Shown: positions 36,174 through 45,070 of the stretch, piece after piece
Layout: every line of letters begins with the position of its first letter
How positions within the stretch are numbered: the stretch's first letter is position 1
Source: Nitrospirota bacterium
GTDB taxonomy: Bacteria; Nitrospirota; Leptospirillia; Leptospirillales; Leptospirillaceae
NCBI GenBank assembly: GCA_021816465.1
Contig: JAKAYF010000008.1
Span: 1 to 45,070, forward strand
Reading direction: 5' to 3'
Length of the DNA: 45,070 bases
The notes under the pieces: generated by a model
Databases searched by the model: none
What the model was told of the DNA's origin: nothing
What the model saw: only the letters and a program-made list of their open reading frames with translations
Position numbers and translations under genes: made by a program

Positions 36174-37931
36174 ATGTCAAAAGAGCAGAGTTTAGATCAG
36201 AATCACCAGGTTAGTGTTGAAGAGTCGGAGTTTACTCCGGAGATGATGGAAAGCCTTTACGCAGAGACTCTTCGGAATCTTGAGGAAGGTTCTGTTGTCG
36301 AGGGTCGGGTAATCGATATCTACCCGAATGAAGTCGTGGTCGATATCGGCTACAAGTCTGAAGGGCACATCGCAAAGTCAGAATTTTCTGATGAAGAGAT
36401 CCAGGGACTTAAGGTGGACGATATTATTCATGTCTATCTTGAAGAACGGGAAGATCTTCATGGGAATCTGGTTCTTTCGAAGGAAAAAGCGGACCGGATG
36501 AAGGTCTGGGATGCGATTGAGGAAAGCTTCAATCGTGGAGATGTCATGGAAGGTAAGGTTGTGGCCAGAATCAAGGGCGGTATGACCGTCGATGTTGGTC
36601 TCAAGGCGTTTCTTCCGGGTTCCCAGATTGATCTCCGGCCTGTCAGGGACATGGATCGCCTGATTGGTCAGACGATTCAGGTGCGCATTATAAAGATGAA
36701 CAAAAAGCGGGGAAATATCATCGTCTCCCGCAGGGTTCTTCTTGAAGAATGGCGCGATCGTCGCAAGAAGGTTACGATGGATGCCCTTAAGGAGGGAGAA
36801 GTTCTTGAAGGAATCGTCAAGAACATCACCGACTATGGTGCCTTTATCGATCTTGGTGGTATTGATGGCCTTCTGCATATTACCGATATGTCATGGGGAC
36901 GCGTCAGCAATCCTCAGGACCTTATGAATGTTGGTGATAAGCTTAACGTGGTTGTTCTGAAGCATGATCGTGATACAGGCAGGGTCTCTCTGGGCTTGAA
37001 ACAGTTGAGTGCTGATCCGTGGACGCTTGTTGCAACACGCTATCCCGAGTTTTCCAAGGTTGCGGCCAAAGTCGTTTCCATTACCGATTACGGCGCCTTC
37101 CTTGAGATCGAGCCAGGTGTTGAAGGCTTGATGCATGTGACAGAAATGAGCTGGAACCATGAGGTGAAGCATCCCAGCAAGATTATGAATGTCGGGGATG
37201 TTGTCGAGGCTCGTGTTCTGAAAATCGATGAGAAAAATCGCAAGATTTCTCTCGGGTTGAAGCAGCTCGGTCCGAATCCGTGGGATAGCGTTGAAGAGCG
37301 ATATCCTGTCGGGACAGTTGTTTCCGGAAAGGTCAAGAGCCTGACTGACTTTGGTGCATTTGTCGGTCTTGATGAAGGTATTGATGGCCTGATTCATATT
37401 TCGGACATGTCATGGACCAAGCATGTGCGACATCCTTCTGAGCTGTTCAAAAAAGGACAGAAAGTTGATGTTGCTGTTCTTAAGATTGAAAAAGAGCGCC
37501 AGAGACTGTCTCTTGGATTCAAACAGCTCTCCCAGGATCCATGGGATGCCGAGATTCCGGAAAAGTTTGCTGTTGGCGTGTCTGTCGATGGTGTTATCAC
37601 CAAGGTGATGGATTTCGGCTTCTTTGTCGAACTGGCTGAGGGAGTCGAAGGACTTGTTCATGTCAGTGAGGTAGATATTGAGTCGGGACAGCGTCTTGAT
37701 CAGTCCTACCAGGTCGGTTCAACAATTTCCGTTAGAGTTATCAAGCTCGATCCCGCGGAAAGGAAAATCGGTTTGTCGGTAAAGCCGATGCCTGAAGGTG
37801 GATACCATGCAGAGCCTGTGGCAGCTCCCGTAACAGCAGCTCCATCGCCTTCTGTGAGCGCGATGGAAGATGCGATGAAGTCAGCCCGTAAAAAAGGTCG
37901 CAAGGGGCAGGACTCTGATTCGGAAGAATAA
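36174..37931 (+). CDS. rpsA: 30S ribosomal protein S1 (six S1 domains)
   Basis: Six tandem S1 motifs (GAFIDLGGIDGLLHITDMSW etc.). ATG 36174 after AGGGGGG; alternative ATG 36120. Confidence 0.96.
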   Translation: MSKEQSLDQNHQVSVEESEFTPEMMESLYAETLRNLEEGSVVEGRVIDIYPNEVVVDIGYKSEGHIAKSEFSDEEIQGLKVDDIIHVYLEEREDLHGNLVLSKEKADRMKVWDAIEESFNRGDVMEGKVVARIKGGMTVDVGLKAFLPGSQIDLRPVRDMDRLIGQTIQVRIIKMNKKRGNIIVSRRVLLEEWRDRRKKVTMDALKEGEVLEGIVKNITDYGAFIDLGGIDGLLHITDMSWGRVSNPQDLMNVGDKLNVVVLKHDRDTGRVSLGLKQLSADPWTLVATRYPEFSKVAAKVVSITDYGAFLEIEPGVEGLMHVTEMSWNHEVKHPSKIMNVGDVVEARVLKIDEKNRKISLGLKQLGPNPWDSVEERYPVGTVVSGKVKSLTDFGAFVGLDEGIDGLIHISDMSWTKHVRHPSELFKKGQKVDVAVLKIEKERQRLSLGFKQLSQDPWDAEIPEKFAVGVSVDGVITKVMDFGFFVELAEGVEGLVHVSEVDIESGQRLDQSYQVGSTISVRVIKLDPAERKIGLSVKPMPEGGYHAEPVAAPVTAAPSPSVSAMEDAMKSARKKGRKGQDSDSEE

Positions 37932-37952
37932 ATAGGCTCAAAAAAGATACCG

Positions 37953-37987
37953 TTCGTGGCTGGCTTTTGCTGGCCACGAATTTTTTT
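37953..37987 (+). terminator. rho-independent terminator of rpsA
   Basis: TTCGTGGCTGGC-TTTT-GCTGGCCACGAA stem-loop followed by TTTTTTT. Confidence 0.93.
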
Positions 37988-38138
37988 GTCCTGGGATATA
38001 TATTCTTTGTTGCTAGTTCGCTATTATAAAAACTCGCCCAGTTGGAATCATGTTTAACAAGTCATCGTGCTATTATCGCCAGTAATCTTTTCAGAAAGGC
38101 TTGCCTCTGAATGGCCTTTCTTCCATTCGGGATATAAT

Positions 38139-39029
38139 ATGATGATGAGACTTGGTAAATTCTTTAAATATGTTTTTGTTCTGGTCCTTGTGACCGCCTC
38201 GGTCTATCTGCTTGCTCAGATGGCCGCCTATATGGGGAAAAGTCTTCCCCTGATTGGTGGTGCGCGTATCGGAGTTGTCAGGGTTTCGGGGGTTATTGTA
38301 TCATCCGCTGAAACAATCCGGCAGCTGCGGGCACTCGATAGTGATCCGTCAATCAAGGCTATTATTCTGAGAATCAACAGTCCGGGTGGTGCGGTCGTTC
38401 CTTCTCAGGATATTTATGAGGAAGTGGGCAAGATTCGGGCGAAGGGGAAGCCCGTAATTTCGTCTATCGGAACTCTCGGTGCATCTGGTGCTTATTATAT
38501 TGCCTCCGGTACGGATTACATCATGGCCAGTCCCGGCTCTCTGACCGGTTCGATTGGTGTAATCATGGAGCTTGCTGAGTTCAAGGACCTTCTGGACAAG
38601 CTGGGGATCAAAAGCGAGGTCCTGAAGGCTGGGGCAATGAAAGATGCCGGTTCTCCTTTTCGACCGATGACTCCTGCTGAACAGGCGTATATGCAAACAC
38701 TTCTTGCAAATATCCATGCCCAGTTCATCAACGATGTCTCGAAGGGAAGGAAAATACCGGTCGAAACGTTGAAGCCCCTGGCGGATGGTCGGGTTTTTAC
38801 AGGAAAGATGGCGTTGGGGCTGCATCTCGTTGATGGCTTGGGTGACTACAGGGATGCTGTGGCCAAGGCACAGCATCTGGCTCATCTTTCTGGAACACCT
38901 GAGCTAAAGGAATTTCCGAAAAAATCATTTTTGGACTCTGTGTTTTCCTCGAAGGTTTCTTCTTACTTGACCGGTGTAACAGGCAGTTCCGGAGGTTTTT
39001 GGGCGATTATGCCCGGCCGTGGTTTTTAG
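38139..39029 (+). CDS. sppA: signal peptide peptidase SppA (short form)
   Basis: AIILRINSPGGAVVPSQDIYEEV, GASGAYYIASG, SLTGSIGVIME, KAGAMKDAGSPFRPM. Start ATG 38139 (MMMRLGKFFKY). Confidence 0.94.
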   Translation: MMMRLGKFFKYVFVLVLVTASVYLLAQMAAYMGKSLPLIGGARIGVVRVSGVIVSSAETIRQLRALDSDPSIKAIILRINSPGGAVVPSQDIYEEVGKIRAKGKPVISSIGTLGASGAYYIASGTDYIMASPGSLTGSIGVIMELAEFKDLLDKLGIKSEVLKAGAMKDAGSPFRPMTPAEQAYMQTLLANIHAQFINDVSKGRKIPVETLKPLADGRVFTGKMALGLHLVDGLGDYRDAVAKAQHLAHLSGTPELKEFPKKSFLDSVFSSKVSSYLTGVTGSSGGFWAIMPGRGF

Positions 39030-39078
39030 GAAGTTCCTCATTCGTGTTCGTGATTTTTGATACAAGTTGGGAGGATCG

Positions 39079-39375
39079 ATGACGAGAGACGATTTGATTC
39101 GAAGAATCGCAGAAGAGATGCCGGGTATTTCCATTCCTGAAGCAAGAAGGTTGATTCTTCTTTTTGTTGAAGGCATGAAAAAAGGTCTTAACGAGGCTGA
39201 AAATCTGGAGTTCAGACGGTTTGGTGTTTTTGAGGTCCATCACCGGAAGGCCCGAACTGCAAGAAATCCGAGGACTGGTGCCTCTGTTCAGGTCGGTTCC
39301 CGACGCAGTCTTGTTTTTCGTCAGGGAAAGGTTCTGAAGGCCAGAATGAAAAATCTTACAAAAAGAACAATCTGA
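39079..39375 (+). CDS. HU/IHF family DNA-binding protein
   Basis: MTRDDLIRRIAEEM...FRRFGVFEVHHRKARTARNPRTGASVQVGSRRSLVFRQGKVLK. Confidence 0.93.
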   Translation: MTRDDLIRRIAEEMPGISIPEARRLILLFVEGMKKGLNEAENLEFRRFGVFEVHHRKARTARNPRTGASVQVGSRRSLVFRQGKVLKARMKNLTKRTI

Positions 39376-40709
39376 TGTTTGAAGGATTATCGCAGCGTTT
39401 TGATCAGATACTGAGGAAAATCACCGGGAAGGGCCTTCTGACGGAGTCCCAGGTTGGCGAGACCCTTCAGGAGATCCGTACAGCTCTTCTCGAAGCTGAT
39501 GTGACGCTTGATGTTGTGACAAGGTTCGTTGAGACACTTCGTCAGAAGCTTGTTGGTACAGAGGTTTCTAAAGCATTGACCCCTGTCGAGACGGTTTTGA
39601 AGGAGGTTTACTCAGAAGTTGTCAGGATCCTTGGCGAAAACAAGGCAACAATACAGCTTTCATCAAAGCCTCCCACGATCATTTTTCTGATGGGGCTGCA
39701 GGGGTCAGGAAAGACTACAACCGTTGCAAAGCTTGCGTATCACTTCCGGCAGTCAGGAAAGCGTGTCTTGATGGTGGCATCTGATCTCCAGCGCCTGGCT
39801 GCTGTTGAACAGTTGCGGGTGTTGGGTGAGCAGGTTGGTGTTCCTGTCGTTTTGCCGAAAGATAATGTTACAAAGCCGAAAGACATGTACTCAGATGTCA
39901 GGCGTCGATGGATCGAAGGAATGCATGAGGTGGTGATTGTTGATACTGCCGGTCGCCTTTCAATTGATGATGAACTGATGAATGAGCTCCAGGAGTTGAA
40001 GGCATTGTACAATCCAAAAGAATCGCTTTTGGTCCTTGATGCCATGACTGGACAGGAGTCAGTTCATGTTGCCCAGACCTTTGACCAGAAAATTGGTCTT
40101 GATGGGGTGATCTTCACCAAGCTTGATGGCGATGCACGGGCCGGTGCCATCCTGTCGATCAGAAGCGTTCTTGGAAAACCGATCAAGTTTGTTGGAACCG
40201 GAGAAAAAACAGACCGGCTTGAACCTTTTTATCCTGACAGGGTTGCCTCCCGAATTATCGGAATGGGGGATATCCAGACTCTGATCGAAAAAGCTCAGCA
40301 TGCAGTGACCAGGGAAGAAGCTGAGAAAATGGTTAATCGGGTTGTCAAGAACCAGATAACCTTCGATGATTTTCTGGATCAGATTCGCACGATGAGAAAA
40401 ATGGGATCCGTTAATGATATATTATCGATGATTCCGGGTGCATCGAGTGTCAAGGACAAGCTGGACATGGGTGTTGTCGAGAAAGAGATGAAGAGGACTG
40501 AAGCCGTCATTCTTTCCATGACAAAAAAGGAAAGAATTTCTCCTGAGATTATTGATGGCAGCAGGAGACGCCGGATAGCATCCGGTTCGGGGACAACGGT
40601 ACAGGTCGTCAATCAGGTATTGCGTCAGTTTGAGCAGGTGAGAAAAATGATGCGCACAGCCCTTAAGCCAAATGGTAAAAGAGCATTGCGTTCGATGCTT
40701 CCCTTTTAG
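39375..40709 (+). CDS. ffh: signal recognition particle protein Ffh
   Basis: LMGLQGSGKTTTVAKLA, VDTAGRLSIDDELM, FTKLDGDARAGA, GMGDIQTLIEKAQ. Confidence 0.97.
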   Translation: MFEGLSQRFDQILRKITGKGLLTESQVGETLQEIRTALLEADVTLDVVTRFVETLRQKLVGTEVSKALTPVETVLKEVYSEVVRILGENKATIQLSSKPPTIIFLMGLQGSGKTTTVAKLAYHFRQSGKRVLMVASDLQRLAAVEQLRVLGEQVGVPVVLPKDNVTKPKDMYSDVRRRWIEGMHEVVIVDTAGRLSIDDELMNELQELKALYNPKESLLVLDAMTGQESVHVAQTFDQKIGLDGVIFTKLDGDARAGAILSIRSVLGKPIKFVGTGEKTDRLEPFYPDRVASRIIGMGDIQTLIEKAQHAVTREEAEKMVNRVVKNQITFDDFLDQIRTMRKMGSVNDILSMIPGASSVKDKLDMGVVEKEMKRTEAVILSMTKKERISPEIIDGSRRRRIASGSGTTVQVVNQVLRQFEQVRKMMRTALKPNGKRALRSMLPF

Positions 40710-40757
40710 TTAAAGGAGAGGCTTTTTGGATATTCAATTTAAGCTAAGGAGATTATT

Positions 40758-40994
40758 TTGTCAGTAAGAATCCGTCTTTCCCGCCTTGGAAGAAAAAAGA
40801 GCCCCATTTATCGCATCGTTGTCGCTGATTCCCGATGCCCAAGGGATGGTCGCTTCCTTGATATTGTTGGAGCCTATTCCCCAAGGGATAACGACCAGGT
40901 CACATTCAAGACCGAAAAGCTTGGGTCATGGCTTCAAAAGGGTGCAATGCCGACAGATACGGTTGCTCGCCTTATCCGAAAGGCAAAAGTTTAA
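40758..40994 (+). CDS. rpsP: 30S ribosomal protein S16
   Basis: SVRIRLSRLGRKKSPIYRIVVADSRCPRDGRFLDIVGAYSP; TTG start. Confidence 0.96.
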   Translation: MSVRIRLSRLGRKKSPIYRIVVADSRCPRDGRFLDIVGAYSPRDNDQVTFKTEKLGSWLQKGAMPTDTVARLIRKAKV

Positions 40995-41014
40995 CAGGAA
41001 AATGCCTGTTTTTT
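40993..41014 (+). terminator. possible intrinsic terminator/attenuator between rpsP and rimM
   Basis: AACAGG-AAAATG-CCTGTT followed by TTTT. Confidence 0.5.
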
Positions 41015-41027
41015 CGGGAGGTGATCC

Positions 41028-41578
41028 TTGGATAACAAGTTCGAATCAATGGATACCACACTTGTTGTCGCAAAAGTAGGGCGTTCTTGGGGACTGAAAG
41101 GTTTTTTTTTGCTCATTCACTGAGCGACAATCCTGACCGCTTTCACAACGATGTTGGTTCGACATTCGTTCTTAAGTCTCCGACAGGAGTTCTTGAGCCG
41201 AGAAAGCTTCTTGAGTGCAGACAAACGGAAGGGAAGGGTTCCTTTCTCCTGAAACTGGAGGGGATTGATTCTCCAGAGTCTGTCAAGGAGCGTTCCGGGT
41301 GGTCGATATGTTTGGGAAATGCAGCCCCCTGGGTTCCGGTCGAAGAAGATGTTTTTCTCATATCCGATCTGGAGGGGATGTCTGTGATAGATGTTGACTC
41401 CGGACAGGCAGTCGGGGTTGTTTCGGGGTTTTATGAGCGACCTGGTCAGGATATCCTGTCGGTAGACTCAAAAGGGACAGAGGTGTTGATTCCGTTTGTG
41501 GAGCCCCTGGTCCCGATTGTTGACCGAAAAGCCAGGGAGGTTCATGTTCGGTGGAAGATCTTAGATCCTTTGGCCTGA
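41028..41578 (+). CDS. rimM: 16S rRNA processing protein RimM, interrupted by an apparent frameshift at T9 (41102-41110)
   Basis: TTG 41028 after GGGAGGTGA gives MDNKFESMDTTLVVAKVGRSWGLKGFF then stops at 41121-41123. The other frame resumes FFFAHSLSDNPDRF...IPFVEPLVPIVDRKAREVHV to 41578. The two halves make one RimM if n(T)=10 or 7. Confidence 0.88.
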
Positions 41579-42342
41579 TTACGCTTTTCCCGGACGCTCT
41601 TGCAGGAATGCTTGATTTCAGTATTTTAAAGAGAGCCAAGGAAAAAAATCTGGTTCGGTACCATCTCTGGAATCTGCGGGACTTTGGTACGGGGCGTTAT
41701 CGCTCAACGGACGACTATCCCTATGGTGGTGGTTCGGGGATGATCCTGCGCCCTGATCCCATTTTCAGAGCAACGAGGGTGGCCTGTGCATCCCTTGCGG
41801 GGATGGATCCATCGCCTGAAGGTAGCGTGAGGCTTGTCTATCCTTCACCACAGGGAGCGGTCTTTACTCAGTCTGTGGCATGGGAATGGGCAAATGATCC
41901 GCGTCCCGTCCTGTTTTTGTGCGGTCACTATGAAGGGATCGATGAACGCGTATTGATGGCGCATCCATTCGAAGAGTGGTCGATTGGTGATTATGTTTTG
42001 ACCGGAGGAGAGATCCCGGCTCTTGCCATGATTGATGCTGTGGTAAGATTGATCCCGGGGGTTTTGTCAGACCACCAGTCTGTATTGACAGAGACCTTTT
42101 CTGCTGCTGACGAGTTTGATTTTCCACAATATACTCGTCCCCCGGATTATGAGGGGATGGCGGTTCCCGAAGTTCTTCTTTCGGGACATCATCTTCGTAT
42201 TCAGCAGTATCGCTCTGAAAAAGCACGTGAAAAGAGAGATCGGGTTCGCCCGGATCTCCGGGCCATTTCCAGAAAAAAATCAGAAATGGCTATTGCCCCT
42301 CAAGAACAACAAGAAAGGATTAACGGTAATGAATGTCATTGA
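41551..42342 (+). CDS. trmD: tRNA (guanine-N1)-methyltransferase
   Basis: [65 protein letters not shown]. Confidence 0.97.
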   Translation: MEDLRSFGLITLFPDALAGMLDFSILKRAKEKNLVRYHLWNLRDFGTGRYRSTDDYPYGGGSGMILRPDPIFRATRVACASLAGMDPSPEGSVRLVYPSPQGAVFTQSVAWEWANDPRPVLFLCGHYEGIDERVLMAHPFEEWSIGDYVLTGGEIPALAMIDAVVRLIPGVLSDHQSVLTETFSAADEFDFPQYTRPPDYEGMAVPEVLLSGHHLRIQQYRSEKAREKRDRVRPDLRAISRKKSEMAIAPQEQQERINGNECH

Positions 42343-42691
42343 TCAAGTTGAACAGCTCTATATGAAGGAAAATCCTCCGGAGGCAAGAATCGGGGAGACA
42401 GTTCGTGTTCACCTCAAGATCGTCGAGGGTGAAAAAGAGCGAATTCAGGTTTTTGAAGGAGTCGTTATCGCTCTGAGAGGCGGCGGTACCCGGTCGATGA
42501 TGACTGTCAGGAAGATTTCCTTCGGTGTTGGCGTGGAGCGCATCTTTCCCCTGCACTCTCCTCAGATCATTAAGATTGAGCGGGTGAGAGTCGGAAAAGT
42601 CAGAAGGGCGAAGCTCTACTTCCTGAGGACCAAAAAAGGTAAGGCGGCAAGACTGAAGGAAGTTGAGACCCGCAGGGAACCTAAAGCCTAG
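42329..42691 (+). CDS. rplS: 50S ribosomal protein L19
   Basis: [15 protein letters not shown]...[57 protein letters not shown]. Starts inside the trmD end. Confidence 0.96.
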   Translation: MNVIDQVEQLYMKENPPEARIGETVRVHLKIVEGEKERIQVFEGVVIALRGGGTRSMMTVRKISFGVGVERIFPLHSPQIIKIERVRVGKVRRAKLYFLRTKKGKAARLKEVETRREPKA

Positions 42692-43349
42692 TTTTACCGT
42701 GCACAAACTGCCGGACGGTTCCCTTGAGCAATCTCTTCAGGCGAAGGGCTTTTACAGAATCGCAGCAGTTGATGAGGTCGGTCGGGGAGCTATTGCCGGT
42801 CCCGTTGTTGTTTCATGCGTGGTTCTGACTCCTTCGATCCAGGATTTCAGCGGTCTTGGGATCACTGACTCAAAAATGCTGGCACCTGCGGCTCGGGAGC
42901 GTATTTTCAAGTATCTTTCCAGATGGGCTCCCAGCTATGGTTTTGGTGAATCGTCCGTTGAAGAGATTGATGCGATCAATATCAGGGAAGCGACTTTTTT
43001 GGCGATGACGAGGGCCCTCGCTTCTTTAAAAGAGATCCCTGACCTGCTGCTTGTTGACGGAAACGAATCGATTCCGATCCGTTTCCTCTCCGGTACTCCT
43101 TATGAAAGTCTTGAACAGCTTTCCGTCATCGGCGGTGACCGCTGCGTTCTCTCCATTGCTGCCGCTTCCATAATGGCAAAAGTCACACGTGACCGTCTGA
43201 TGGTTGCTTGCGATCTTTCCTATCCGGATTATTGTTTTGCAAAGAACAAAGGCTATGGCACACCTGAACATAGGGACCAAATGAGGAAAAATGGTCTCAC
43301 CCCCTTGCACCGCAAAACCTTTTCCCGGACTTTTCTCTCACCAAAATGA
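42663..43349 (+). CDS. rnhB: ribonuclease HII
   Basis: [62 protein letters not shown]. Confidence 0.95.
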   Translation: MRPAGNLKPSFTVHKLPDGSLEQSLQAKGFYRIAAVDEVGRGAIAGPVVVSCVVLTPSIQDFSGLGITDSKMLAPAARERIFKYLSRWAPSYGFGESSVEEIDAINIREATFLAMTRALASLKEIPDLLLVDGNESIPIRFLSGTPYESLEQLSVIGGDRCVLSIAAASIMAKVTRDRLMVACDLSYPDYCFAKNKGYGTPEHRDQMRKNGLTPLHRKTFSRTFLSPK

Positions 43350-43478
43350 CGCTCGCTCTTATCCTGTTTTTCTCGAAAACTATTTGCTTTTGGGAGATTG
43401 TATTTTGAGCTCTCGTTCCGGATACAATCAAGATAGCGCCAAATGCTCTCAAACCTTTGCTCAGGGGAATCTTCAGGG

Positions 43479-44339
43479 ATGATTAGATCGTACTCTTTTC
43501 TCAGGCAATTTATTTCGATCATCTTCTTTTCCCTTTTTTTTTCAATTTTTCTTTGGGGAGTCTCATCATTTCTGATGATGGAGAAGATCAGGCATTCTTC
43601 CCTGGAAAATACGCATATGGTCATTGTTCTCGACCAGAACACGACAAATGCTGACTATCAAAAAATCTATGGACAGCTATCGTTTATAACGACCAGTATC
43701 AAGCCATTGTCTCTTGATGAAGTGAATCAGTTTGCCCGCTCATCTTCAGGTTCGCGCCTTTCTGATTCAGGAAAAAAAATGATCCTCCTGAATCTTCTGA
43801 TGGGAAAAAACGCGGCAGGGCAAAGAGTCACTCTTTCCGAACAGATCCTTTCCGTGCATAAAATTCTTGAGGGCAACAAACATGTTCTCCTGGTCGAGGA
43901 CAATTTGCCATGGGCTGAAAAGCTTGATTCCCTTGATGCCTTGATGGTGCATGCTAAACGGGCCGGAATGATGCTTTTTGGACTTTTTCTCTTGTTATTG
44001 CTTCTTTTTTGGAGTTTTCTTTTTCCCGCCCGGGAAAAAGTTGAGGATTCCATGGAACATCAAGAGAAGTCCTTTTGGAAAAATTCGCCTTCAGCTCCGG
44101 CATTATCCTCAGGACAAGGGTTGCGCCTGGGGTTCTTTTCCGCCTTGGGAGCCTGTATCCTTCTTTTTCTGGCTCACCCGGCTCTTTATAGCCCCTCGCT
44201 GGACCCATTCGTTTCAGCAGGTCCTGCGGGCATTCATTCAACTTGGGCTTATTATTTCTTTTCTTTTCCGGTTATGGGCGGGGGGCTTGGGTGGCTGTCT
44301 TTTCAGTTGGGAAAAATCTGGCGCAGGGTATTGCACTGA
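43479..44339 (+). CDS. FtsX-like divergent membrane protein
   Basis: N-terminal TM, extracytoplasmic domain, then further TM helices; followed directly by an EnvC-like coiled-coil ORF. ATG 43479. Confidence 0.55.
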   Translation: MIRSYSFLRQFISIIFFSLFFSIFLWGVSSFLMMEKIRHSSLENTHMVIVLDQNTTNADYQKIYGQLSFITTSIKPLSLDEVNQFARSSSGSRLSDSGKKMILLNLLMGKNAAGQRVTLSEQILSVHKILEGNKHVLLVEDNLPWAEKLDSLDALMVHAKRAGMMLFGLFLLLLLLFWSFLFPAREKVEDSMEHQEKSFWKNSPSAPALSSGQGLRLGFFSALGACILLFLAHPALYSPSLDPFVSAGPAGIHSTWAYYFFSFPVMGGGLGWLSFQLGKIWRRVLH

Positions 44340-45070
44340 TCCTTCTTTCTTCTTTTCTTGCTCCTTGTATTGATGTATCCCTTGCATCAGAGACCCGTCA
44401 TTCGATCAGGGCGTTGCAGAAGGAGCTGGATCAGCATCGCATCGAGTATAAAAGATTAAGGAGAGAGTGGATCCTGAATCATAAAAAAGAAATCCGATTC
44501 CGTACCAAAGGACAGGATTTAAGGTATAGAATCCTTGAACTGAAAATGGACAAGGAGAACCTGCACGTCAAAATTGAAAATGCCAGAATTAACCTCATCA
44601 GGATGAACCGGAAGCTTGGCCTGATCAATACCAGGATCTCCTCCGAGAAAGTATTGCTTGAAAACGACCGGGACCAGTTGAAAAAAACCCGATTTGCCTA
44701 TCTCTCTGATGCTTTGAAGGGGTATCTTGTCCAGCTTGACCAAGCCCCTTCGCCTCTCTTTTTCAGGGTTGCACTACTCTCTCTTTCTTCCCGTCAAAGC
44801 GCACTTTCCAGAAGAATAGACATAGAGAGGGATCATGAGATCAAGTCTCTTGATGAGCTCGCTTTGTGGCGGAAGAAAAAAAATCGGCTTTTATCCGAAA
44901 GAAAAAGGACGATCCGAAAGGAATCTCAAGAAAGAGCAAGAATGAATTCCATGCGGGGTGAACTTGCCCATCTCCTAGCAATGGAACGGAAGTTAAAGAA
45001 AAATGATACACGCATTCAGATAAAAAAAAGACACTTGCTGCATCTGATCCAGCATCTTGAGGCAGAGATC
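44291..45070 (+). CDS. EnvC-like coiled-coil murein hydrolase activator, 3'-truncated by window edge
   Basis: Not in the ORF track. GTG 44291: VAVFSVGKNLAQGIALILLSSFLAPCIDVSLASETRHSIRALQKELDQHRIEYKRLRREW...; open to the window end, signal peptide plus long coiled coil. Confidence 0.65.
   Translation, partial: MAVFSVGKNLAQGIALILLSSFLAPCIDVSLASETRHSIRALQKELDQHRIEYKRLRREWILNHKKEIRFRTKGQDLRYRILELKMDKENLHVKIENARINLIRMNRKLGLINTRISSEKVLLENDRDQLKKTRFAYLSDALKGYLVQLDQAPSPLFFRVALLSLSSRQSALSRRIDIERDHEIKSLDELALWRKKKNRLLSERKRTIRKESQERARMNSMRGELAHLLAMERKLKKNDTRIQIKKRHLLHLIQHLEAEI

Noticed and set aside
36378-37397. Minus-strand ORFs opposite rpsA
   Set aside because: Antisense to repeated S1 domains; similar antisense ORFs recur because the domains are repetitive.
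36300-37770. Repeats within rpsA as a tandem-repeat locus
   Set aside because: Explained by the six homologous S1 domains.
1-45070. CRISPR arrays, tRNA or rRNA genes, integrases/prophage
   Set aside because: No regularly spaced repeats, no cloverleaf candidates and no phage or integrase proteins noticed on reading; a tRNAscan/CRISPR search was not possible here.

Overview
This 45,070-bp window is gene-dense bacterial chromosome. Gene content and codon style are consistent with an acidophilic Nitrospirota such as Leptospirillum, but that assignment is inference only. Most of it is core genome: 5'-truncated M16 peptidase, pdxJ, acpS, nnr, family-4 UDG, lapA-like, mutS; fabI, Rieske and cytochrome b/c operon, ridA, rpmB; GGDEF, recG, ppx/gppA; TPR protein, CCA-adding enzyme, RND pump, Fur; a caspase-Sel1 lipoprotein, a kelch protein, SAM hydrolase, ICMT-like; rpsA, sppA, HU/IHF, ffh, rpsP, rimM, trmD, rplS, rnhB, FtsX-like and a 3'-truncated EnvC-like ORF missing from the supplied track. 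Main items for a second look: (1) an about 375-nt hairpin-rich region between pdxJ and acpS that looks like an unassigned structured RNA; (2) rimM split by a frameshift exactly at a T9 run, either transcriptional slippage or a sequencing error; (3) a PRC-barrel-like domain fused to the N-terminus of the Rieske protein, next to a cytochrome b with PAWY in place of PEWY and a fused C-terminal haem-c domain; (4) IS200/IS605 (TnpB) debris flanking a LuxR-HTH/TPR segment, including an omega-RNA/right-end-like hairpin with no tnpB; (5) a Sel1-caspase lipoprotein. I saw no CRISPR array, tRNA or rRNA. No convincing multi-gene defence-like system is evident.
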